Positions 13,424 to 19,121 of a stretch of DNA of 19,121 nt are shown one piece after another. Position numbers and translations under genes: made by a program. Numbering within the stretch: position 1 is the first letter of the stretch; each line of letters starts with the position of its first letter. This stretch comes from Kiritimatiellia bacterium (GTDB taxonomy: Bacteria > Verrucomicrobiota > Kiritimatiellia > RFP12 > UBA1067): the NCBI GenBank assembly GCA_024405255.1, contig JAKSOY010000068.1, positions 1 through 19,121 of the forward strand. Direction: 5' to 3'. The notes beneath the pieces are model-generated. The model was not told where the DNA came from. It did no database searches and saw nothing but the letters and a program-made list of their open reading frames with translations.

Positions 13424-15226
13424 GTGAAAAATCAATGTAAAGAGTGGGGCGAGGGGGTGATCCTCTCGTTGGCCGCCGGCGGTGTTGTAGCCGTCTTGGC
13501 GGTTTTGTATGCGCCGATCGTGTGGAAGCTCGCGCAGCAGACGCTGTTCTATGCAGACGTCGAGGGGCTGTGCGATCTGCTGTCGACTCGGGGGACGCCT
13601 GGCGGTTTCCTCGACTGGCTGGGTCGCGGCTGCCAGGTGACGGGGCTTGGTTCCTTCGCCTGGCTGACCCATGCCTTGGCGGCGATGGGAACGATTCTTC
13701 TCTGGCGGTGCGTGTTCCGCGACCAGCAGAAGGGGCTGGGCCCGATCCTTTCGTTCCCCGCGGCCCTGCTGCCGATTTTCCCCGCCTTGCTGGCGGGAAC
13801 GGCCCTGTGGCTCATCGACGACTATTCGGCCGGCTTCCGCAACACGTTCGGACTTTGGACGGCGATGGGCGTCTATGCGTTCGGCCGGCGTACGCGCGTC
13901 TGGATTGCCGCCGCTGTGGCGGTTGTGCTTTTCCCCTGGTTCGGGTTCTACTCGCTGCTGGGCGCGATGGCGCTGGACATCCGCTGCTGGGTGTTGGTCG
14001 TCGTACCGGCGATGACGTCCGGGCTGCTGTACCACGACCTCTGCCTTGATTCGCTCTATCTGGGCAGCAGTTCGATTCTCGATCGGTTGCGCCTGTGTTC
14101 GCTCAATGCCTGGACGGTTGGCGCGTTTGCCTGCTTCTTCGTGGCGGCGGCGATCGACCGACGTGCCGTCGATCCGCTCGTGCGGCAGCTGGCGAAAGTC
14201 GGCGCCAGAGTGGCGGGAAAGCTGCCAGCCGTGTGTCGGCGTTCGCCTTCGGGATATGTCCGTGCGGGCGTGCTGGCGGCGGTGGGCGTGGCTCTTGTCG
14301 CCGACGTGTGGTCGAGCCGTCCGAAACCCGACCTGCGGGGGCAGATGGCGCGCGAACATGCCGTGGTGGAGGGCCGTTGGGCGGATGTGCTGAAGGTGAC
14401 TCCGCTCAACGGCAATGCGCTGCGAATGGAAAGCGCCTACCGCATCCTTGCGCTTGCGCGGCTTGGACAGCTTCCCGACAAGCTTTTCGATGAACCGCTG
14501 TGGAGCTCGCAGGAGTCGACCGACGCGCAGGAAGAGCTGATGGACGGCCACGAGCTGCTCTTCGCCTACGGGATGCTCCTGCCGGCGCGTCGCTATCTCT
14601 ATGAGACGATGGCGACGAAGGACTGGATGCCGCGTCACTTCCAGGTGCTGGGCGACATCGCCTTCCTCTTCGACGAAGGCGCTCTGGCGGAACGCAACTA
14701 CAAGCAGCTGCTGCGCTGTCCCTACTATCGCGACTTCGCGAAGGCGCGTCTCGCCGTGCTCCATGCCGCGAAGCCCACGCTGCCGCCGGATCTCGAGATC
14801 GTGGCGAATCAGGCGCGCACGATCAATGCGATGTTGTCCAGCAACAAGGTCGAATTCTTCGACATCCAGCAGAATGTCGAACAGCTCATCTACAACCACT
14901 TCGTCAATGTGAAGAACTGCGACGGCGCGACGGCGCGTTTCTGCCTCGCCTGCATGCTGTTGAAGAAAAAGCACGACACGCTGGCGTTGAACAAGGCGCT
15001 TTTGGACAACATGTTCGGCGGACCCGCAAACGTGCCGCGTGTTCTTCAGCAGGCGCTTGTCGTTTCCGGTAAATATCCGGCGGACTCCATCCTGCCCGAT
15101 GTGTACCAGGAGGCCCAGGCGTTCCGTGTCGATGCCCAACGCGTGGCGACCGGACAGATCGACCAGTCTCTCTTCCTTGCCCGTTGGGCCTCAACCTACT
15201 ATTTCTACAATGAATTCGTCAAGTGA
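13424..15226 (+). CDS. Polytopic membrane protein with soluble C-terminal half (DUF6057-like)
   Basis: A 600-residue protein. The first half (to about residue 300) has multiple hydrophobic segments, the first at about 12-34 (VILSLAAGGVVAVLAVLYA). The second half is hydrophilic and probably alpha-helical, possibly TPR-like. The PGGFLDWLGR stretch after the first membrane segment and the AREHAVVEGRWADVLKVTPL / NALRMESAYRILALARLGQL region resemble DUF6057 proteins known mainly from Bacteroidetes. That assignment is from memory and moderate. The GTG start at 13424 is chosen because a TATAAT box ends 6 bases before it and no later start has a ribosome site. The 3' end overlaps the haem/propeller gene by 17 bases, so the two probably form a functional pair. 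The biochemical role is unknown. Confidence 0.75.
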   Translation: MKNQCKEWGEGVILSLAAGGVVAVLAVLYAPIVWKLAQQTLFYADVEGLCDLLSTRGTPGGFLDWLGRGCQVTGLGSFAWLTHALAAMGTILLWRCVFRDQQKGLGPILSFPAALLPIFPALLAGTALWLIDDYSAGFRNTFGLWTAMGVYAFGRRTRVWIAAAVAVVLFPWFGFYSLLGAMALDIRCWVLVVVPAMTSGLLYHDLCLDSLYLGSSSILDRLRLCSLNAWTVGAFACFFVAAAIDRRAVDPLVRQLAKVGARVAGKLPAVCRRSPSGYVRAGVLAAVGVALVADVWSSRPKPDLRGQMAREHAVVEGRWADVLKVTPLNGNALRMESAYRILALARLGQLPDKLFDEPLWSSQESTDAQEELMDGHELLFAYGMLLPARRYLYETMATKDWMPRHFQVLGDIAFLFDEGALAERNYKQLLRCPYYRDFAKARLAVLHAAKPTLPPDLEIVANQARTINAMLSSNKVEFFDIQQNVEQLIYNHFVNVKNCDGATARFCLACMLLKKKHDTLALNKALLDNMFGGPANVPRVLQQALVVSGKYPADSILPDVYQEAQAFRVDAQRVATGQIDQSLFLARWASTYYFYNEFVK

Positions 15227-16673
15227 ACACCTCCGCAGCGCGCTGATGGCGCCGCTTCTTTCCGTCGCCCTGATTGCCGGGGCGGCGACGGTGACGCCCG
15301 ACTATTTCAACATCGAGATGCCGCCGAACATCGCCCCGCTGAACTTCGATGTGGAAGGGGCGACGAATGGAACGCCCACGGTCACGCTGAAGGCTTCGAA
15401 CGGTGACACGCTGACGGAGAAAGGTCCCAAGTTCCGTTTCGCGCCGCGCGCCTGGCGGGCGTTTCTCCAGAAGCATGTCGGCGAGCCCCTCGTCGGCACG
15501 TTGTCCGTCGACGGTGCCTCGGTTGTCTTTACGAACCGCGTGTCGAAGTATCCGATCCCCACGCACCTTTCGTACCGCCTGATCCCGCCGGGCTATACGG
15601 GGTTCAATGAAGTCGGCATCTACCAGCGCGATCTGACGAGTTTCAAGGAGCGTCCCCTCTACCGCAATATTCAGGGCAGCCGCATCCAGTGCGTCAACTG
15701 CCACACCTACAACAACGGCGATCCGCACCAGTACCTGTTCCACACGCGCGCGGAGAAAGCCGGTACGCAGGTGGTGAGCAAGAAGTACGGCAACATGAAG
15801 ATCCAGCCGAAACTGCCCAACGGCTACAAGTTCGGCGTCTATCCCGCCTGGCATCCGAGCGGGGATTACATCGCCTTTTCGTGCAACGACACGAGCCAGA
15901 TCTTCTATTCGATGAACCCCGACAAGATCGAGGTCATGGACTCGCGCAGCGACCTGTTCCTCTACTGCCTCAAGGACGGAAAGGTCCTGATGATCGACGA
16001 GGATCCCACGCTCTTCGAATGCTATCCGACGTGGAGCCCGGACGGTAAATTCCTGGTCACTTCGTCCGCGCGTACGCCGTTCAAGAATCTGCCGGACGAC
16101 CAGGCGGGGCGCGAAAAGCAGATGCAGGAAAAGTATGCCGAAGTCTGCTACGACCTTTCGGTACGGACGTTCGACGAGAAGACGATGACGTTTTCGGCGC
16201 GCCGCATCCTCGTGAATGCGCTGACGTCGAAACGCTCGTTCACCTTCCCGCGCATCTCGCCCGACGGCCGTTGGCTCGTCTTTACGGTGGGGCCTTACGG
16301 CGTGTTCAGCATCTGGCACCGTTCGGCGGACCTCTGGGTGCTCGACATCCAGAAGAACGAGGCGCGCGCCCTGACGGAACTCAATTCGTCGGCGTCCGAA
16401 AGCTACCACTGCTTTGCGTCCGACGGACGCTGGATGGTCTTCTCGACGCGGCGTGACGATGGCGTCTATACGCGTCCCTACTTCGCGGCGTTCGATCCGG
16501 AAAAGGGGACCTTCGCCAAGCCGTTCATCATTCCGGTTGAGAACCCGTCCGAACATTCTCGACGTCTACTCTCGTACAACATTCCCGAGTTCAGCGACGG
16601 CGCCGTGGAAGAGTCGCCGCGCCAGCTGCGCAAGCTCGTCGAAAGCATGCCGCGCGAAGCCGCCGGGAAATGA
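15210..16673 (+). CDS. Exported PD40 beta-propeller protein with one CxxCH haem motif
   Basis: A 487-residue protein with an N-terminal export signal (MNSSSEHLRSALMAPLLSVALIAGAA). A single cytochrome-c attachment motif, CVNCH at residues 161-165 (QCVNCHTYNNGD), is followed by a TolB/PD40-like propeller. Blades are recognisable at YPAWHPSGDYIAFS, YPTWSPDGKFLVTSS, FPRISPDGRWLVFTV and CFASDGRWMVFSTRRDDG. The ATG at 15210 overlaps the upstream membrane protein by 17 bases and lacks a clear ribosome site, so translational coupling is likely. The alternative ATG at 15246 would lose the positively charged start of the signal. It probably acts in the periplasm, perhaps as a redox-linked or sensing partner of the membrane protein. 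The haem could be structural, and no distal ligand is obvious. Confidence 0.8.
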   Translation: MNSSSEHLRSALMAPLLSVALIAGAATVTPDYFNIEMPPNIAPLNFDVEGATNGTPTVTLKASNGDTLTEKGPKFRFAPRAWRAFLQKHVGEPLVGTLSVDGASVVFTNRVSKYPIPTHLSYRLIPPGYTGFNEVGIYQRDLTSFKERPLYRNIQGSRIQCVNCHTYNNGDPHQYLFHTRAEKAGTQVVSKKYGNMKIQPKLPNGYKFGVYPAWHPSGDYIAFSCNDTSQIFYSMNPDKIEVMDSRSDLFLYCLKDGKVLMIDEDPTLFECYPTWSPDGKFLVTSSARTPFKNLPDDQAGREKQMQEKYAEVCYDLSVRTFDEKTMTFSARRILVNALTSKRSFTFPRISPDGRWLVFTVGPYGVFSIWHRSADLWVLDIQKNEARALTELNSSASESYHCFASDGRWMVFSTRRDDGVYTRPYFAAFDPEKGTFAKPFIIPVENPSEHSRRLLSYNIPEFSDGAVEESPRQLRKLVESMPREAAGK

Positions 16674-16691
16674 ACGTGAGAGAAGGTGTCT

Positions 16692-16841
16692 ATGTTCCCT
16701 TATACTGAAGAAGTCGTTAAACAAATGATCGAAAAAGCGGCGGCGTATGATGGTACGGTTCGCGATGGAGGACCGAATATTACGGCTTATTCGTTTTTCA
16801 GGTCTCTCTACCTCCATCTTTTTGCGCGGATTCAGGCATGA
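16692..16841 (+). CDS. Small ORF (49 aa) coupled to the DNA methyltransferase
   Basis: The ORF reads MFPYTEEVVKQMIEKAAAYD..., ending LFARIQA, with TGA at 16839-16841. AAGG lies 5 bases upstream (16683-16686), a good ribosome site. The stop overlaps the methyltransferase ATG by four bases (ATGA). Composition is AT-richer than the genes on its left and like the methyltransferase. No domain is recognised and no helix-turn-helix is evident. It could be a small accessory protein, a leader peptide for coupling, or the remnant of a truncated gene. Confidence 0.5.
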   Translation: MFPYTEEVVKQMIEKAAAYDGTVRDGGPNITAYSFFRSLYLHLFARIQA

Positions 16842-18481
16842 GGAAGGATGTACAGCAAGGAACCGTGACAGGCGAGGTTTTTACTCGCCCTGAAGTTGCC
16901 GCTTACATGTTGGATGAGGTTCGTTATTGTGGTAAGTTTGATTCGTTTATGGGCTTGAAAGTGTTGGAGCCGAGCTGTGGCGATGGCGCGTTTGTATTCC
17001 CTCTTGTGGACATCTGGTTGTCCCAGAATCCCGATTTCAACTCTCCGCTTGCTGAGTCGTTTTTGCGGGCATGCGATATATCAAGAAACAATATTGAGAA
17101 GTTGCGTGTAGTCCTTAGGATGAAACTTATAAATGCTGGTTGCTCGATTGCGCGTGCTGATACGCTTCTTTCATTTTGGCTGATTTTCGGTGATTTCCTT
17201 CTGCATGAATTTCATGAAAAGTTTGATATTGTGATTGGGAATCCTCCCTATATACGTTTTGATGACATCCCTGCTGTGAATCAAAGGATGTACCGGACAA
17301 TGTTCGCGTCCTTCGCGGAACGGTGCGACATCTATGTTCCTTTTTTTGAGAAATCCTTATCTCTGCTTTCGTGTAAAGGAGTGTTCTCTTTTATCTGCAC
17401 GAATCGGTTTACAAAAAGTAGTTACGGTAAGCAGCTTCGCAGTTTGATAGCCGACAAATACCATGTTGCGCTCTATCTCAACATGGAACATTCGCAGCCC
17501 TTTGTCGAAGAGGTATCGGCTTACCCTGCAATCTACATTATTGATCGGGATATGAAAGGTGTGACATATTCCGCTACAATCAGTGATGCTAGTACGGCGA
17601 CGCTTGATCAAGTGAGGATGAATGCGGCGAGAAGTCGTCTGAATGTTTTCAAGCGGTGGTATAAAGGCGATTCGCCTTGGATCTCCACCGATTGTCGTGA
17701 GCGTGAAGCAGAAGAAAGGATCGTCGAGACTTTCCCGACGATTACGGAGTCGGCAAGTGGTACTGAAATCGGAATTGGTGTAGCATCTGGTGCAGATGAC
17801 ATTTACATCAATGCCCAGCGCAAGGCCAGAATCGAGTCAAGTTGTCTCTTGCCGTTAGTGGCTTCAGAAGACATTCGCAACGGACGTATCCTGTGGGACG
17901 AACGTTATTTACTTAATCCCTATGACGATGATGACGATAGGAAAATGCGTGATTTAAAACGATACCCACATGCAGCCGCGTATTTTGATCTGCATGCTCA
18001 GAAACTCAAGGCACGCTATTGTGCCCGTAAGCATCCGCATGAATGGTATCGAACATTAGATCGTGTTAAATATGGACTTTTGAAGACCCCCAAAATCCTT
18101 ATCCCTGACATCCAACTTGGCGGAAATGTTGCATTAGACGAATATGGTTCTTATTATCCTCACCACAATGTCTACTGGATTACATCCGCCCAGTGGAATC
18201 TCAAGGCACTTTGCGTTTTGTTGCGCAGTACTTTCGTAACCACTCAGATTCGTCATGTCTCGGTTCAGATGCGTGGTGGTAGTATTCGTTATCAAGCACA
18301 AAACCTTCGTAATGTTCATGTTCCAGCTTGGAGTAGTTTAAAGGCAAGCGATGTTGAAAAACTTGTTTGTGTATATGAATCAAATGACATAGGGCAACTC
18401 GATGCCGTGGTTGATGCTGTCGTGAGTGATTCAATTTCGCGACAGCCTCCTCGGTGTTATCAAGCCGACTTGTTCGGATGA
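16838..18481 (+). CDS. Adenine-N6 DNA methyltransferase, Eco57I/TaqI type
   Basis: A 547-residue DNA methyltransferase predicted to methylate adenine N6 using S-adenosylmethionine. Motif X region: GEVFTRPEVAAYMLDEV (residues 12-28). SAM-binding motif I: VLEPSCGDGAF (42-52). Catalytic motif IV: FDIVIGNPPY, with NPPY at 135-138. RFTKSSYGKQLRSLIADKYH and FVEEVSAYPAIYIID then match the usual gamma-class continuation. The C-terminal half (about 270-547) fits a TaqI-like target recognition domain. Motif order and length are like single-chain type II or IIG enzymes that have lost, or never had, a nuclease. No N-terminal PD-(D/E)xK nuclease is present. The gene is visibly AT-richer than its neighbours, suggesting transfer. 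No restriction enzyme is seen in the window, so it may be an orphan methylase. Confidence 0.88.
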   Translation: MRKDVQQGTVTGEVFTRPEVAAYMLDEVRYCGKFDSFMGLKVLEPSCGDGAFVFPLVDIWLSQNPDFNSPLAESFLRACDISRNNIEKLRVVLRMKLINAGCSIARADTLLSFWLIFGDFLLHEFHEKFDIVIGNPPYIRFDDIPAVNQRMYRTMFASFAERCDIYVPFFEKSLSLLSCKGVFSFICTNRFTKSSYGKQLRSLIADKYHVALYLNMEHSQPFVEEVSAYPAIYIIDRDMKGVTYSATISDASTATLDQVRMNAARSRLNVFKRWYKGDSPWISTDCREREAEERIVETFPTITESASGTEIGIGVASGADDIYINAQRKARIESSCLLPLVASEDIRNGRILWDERYLLNPYDDDDDRKMRDLKRYPHAAAYFDLHAQKLKARYCARKHPHEWYRTLDRVKYGLLKTPKILIPDIQLGGNVALDEYGSYYPHHNVYWITSAQWNLKALCVLLRSTFVTTQIRHVSVQMRGGSIRYQAQNLRNVHVPAWSSLKASDVEKLVCVYESNDIGQLDAVVDAVVSDSISRQPPRCYQADLFG

Positions 18482-18518
18482 CTAACGGGATTTTGTTTTG
18501 AAGAGTAGAGGATGAATA

Positions 18519-19004
18519 ATGGTTGCGAACCTCCAAACATTTTGTGGAGATATGTCTTACGCCTTTGCAGTAGGCGTCGGGCTTGGTGTCGTCTCGTACG
18601 GCGTCGTGCGCGGATCGAAGATGCTCGCAAGGAACGCGCGGAAACTCGCAGCCGTTTCTCTCGTAGGGGCGATTCTCGTCGGCGGTATGGTGGTCGTGGG
18701 GACCGATGATGCCGGAACGAAACAAATGGAAAATGGAAAATGGAGAATGGAAAATGTGAGAGGGAAGGGCATACAGGGTAGGGCGCGGATTCCAGCCGCG
18801 CCGCAATGTGGGGTGAACGTGGAAACCAATGACCCGGCATTGCGGCGCAGCCGGAGTCTGCGCCCTACCGGGATGGCGGACGTCACGCAGGAGTGGATGC
18901 TTGTTTCGGTGAGTTCGAATGCGCTTCCGGCGGCGACATTCACGATGCCGACCAATGCCATCGTGTGGGAGTCGGCACATGCCGAATGTAAAATGAAAAG
19001 TTGA
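18519..19004 (+). CDS. Predicted exported protein, interrupted by repeat elements
   Basis: The frame starts at ATG 18519 with GAGG 7 bases upstream. An alternative ATG at 18621 would give a textbook signal peptide (MLARNARKLAAVSLVGAILV). After residue 68 the frame runs through a heptad-plus-palindrome element, which adds about 50 low-complexity residues (MENGKWRMEN... to LRRSRSLRPTG). It then returns to ordinary sequence (VTQEWMLVSVSSNALPAATF). A second element at 18985-19063 supplies the TGA stop at 19002-19004. The same frame resumes beyond it at 19065. The ancestral gene is therefore longer and continues past the window. As it stands the product is probably truncated. No family is recognised. 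Confidence 0.5.
   Translation: MVANLQTFCGDMSYAFAVGVGLGVVSYGVVRGSKMLARNARKLAAVSLVGAILVGGMVVVGTDDAGTKQMENGKWRMENVRGKGIQGRARIPAAPQCGVNVETNDPALRRSRSLRPTGMADVTQEWMLVSVSSNALPAATFTMPTNAIVWESAHAECKMKS
18725..18870 (+). repeat. Bipartite repeat: heptad tract plus 32-bp-arm palindrome
   Basis: Five 7-bp units (AAATGGA x3, GAATGGA, AAATGTG; 18725-18759) are followed after a short spacer by an inverted repeat with 32-base arms, 18778-18809 and 18839-18870. The outer 10 bases, GGTAGGGCGC/GCGCCCTACC, pair perfectly, and 28 of 32 positions pair overall. It lies inside an open reading frame and is read through without a stop. Confidence 0.85.
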
Positions 19005-19063
19005 GAGTGTAAAATGGTCGCAGTTCTGACAATTTTCCATTTTCCACTTTCCATTTTACATTT
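18985..19063. repeat. 79-bp hairpin element built from heptads
   Basis: The left arm starts AATGTAAAATG (18985-18995) and the right arm ends CATTTTACATTT (19052-19063). Aligning the arms gives 27 of 33 matching positions. The right arm has four 7-bp units (TCCATTT, TCCACTT, TCCATTT, TACATTT; 19036-19063). GAA occurs at both edges (18984-18986 and 19064-19066), a possible short target duplication. It interrupts the frame that resumes at 19065. Confidence 0.75.
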
Positions 19064-19064
19064 G

Positions 19065-19121
19065 AACACGGCTGTCGTGACGAACTGCCATGCGGATGCG
19101 TACGTCGACTGTACCTGGTCG
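19065..19121 (+). pseudogene. Continuation of the interrupted exported-protein gene
   Basis: Directly after the 79-bp element the frame that began at 18519 is open again to the window edge (NTAVVTNCHADAYVDCTWS). Removing the element would join SAHAE to NTAVV in the same frame, which suggests the element disrupted a longer gene. Confidence 0.45.

Noticed and set aside
13200..13427. A 75-codon + strand ORF after the transporter
   Set aside because: It is made of the palindrome and heptad tract; its Phe/Ser-rich peptide is the translation of the repeat.
13340..15139. A 599-codon - strand frame opposite the membrane protein
   Set aside because: Low-complexity Arg/Gln/His-rich shadow with no start signal; the sense strand encodes a clear membrane protein.
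18512..18709. A 65-codon frame starting at 18512, overlapping the 18519 start
   Set aside because: Arg-rich shadow; the 18519 frame has hydrophobic segments and continues further.

Overview
The window reads as GC-rich chromosome from a Gram-negative bacterium that carries large secreted beta-helical proteins, LacI-sensor/AraC-type regulators, exported nucleoside hydrolases and uroporphyrinogen-decarboxylase-like (URO-D-like) proteins. That mix is typical of the Kiritimatiellota/Lentisphaerota (Verrucomicrobiota-related) branch. This assignment is an inference from gene content; no rRNA or other marker is present. Almost all of the sequence is coding and nearly every gene is on the + strand.

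Region 1 (1-8361) looks like a surface/export cluster. A truncated nucleoside-hydrolase-like gene (1-1085) faces, tail to tail, a XylR-like regulator on the - strand (1082-2260). Divergent from the regulator is a 1432-residue exported beta-helical protein (2421-6719). It is followed by a complete paralogue of the first gene (6787-8361). The giant protein and the paralogue share the same signal peptide plus jelly-roll N-terminal module. The two hydrolase-like copies share a 452-bp block with no mismatches, inside flanks that differ by roughly 14-18 percent.

Region 2 (8388-13228) is a compact ribose/nucleoside catabolic set: a promoter, an exported nucleoside hydrolase with a LamG-like tail, a ribokinase, a URO-D-like protein translationally coupled to the kinase, and a GRP-family sugar transporter with its own promoter. 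The simplest reading is that nucleosides are cleaved outside the cytoplasm, ribose is imported, and it is phosphorylated to ribose 5-phosphate. This parallels the rus ribose-utilisation locus of Bacteroides thetaiotaomicron, with different surface proteins.

Region 3 (13252-16673) starts with a palindrome plus heptad-repeat element. It continues with a two-gene unit: a polytopic membrane protein resembling DUF6057 with an apparently leaderless GTG start, and an exported PD40 beta-propeller protein with one CxxCH haem motif.

Region 4 (16692-18481) is visibly AT-richer. It holds a 49-codon ORF overlapping (ATGA) an Eco57I/TaqI-type adenine DNA methyltransferase with no restriction enzyme in view.

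Region 5 (18519 to the end) is an exported-protein gene that has received two repeat elements. One is read through in frame; the other introduces a stop. The elements share a 7-bp periodic A-rich tract, and two of the three also carry a separate GC-rich palindrome.

The strongest leads are the gene-conversion-like tract, the heptad/palindrome elements (some inside a gene), the divergent regulator/beta-helix promoter with repeated sites, and the apparently leaderless promoters. No rRNA, tRNA, CRISPR array or transposase was seen.
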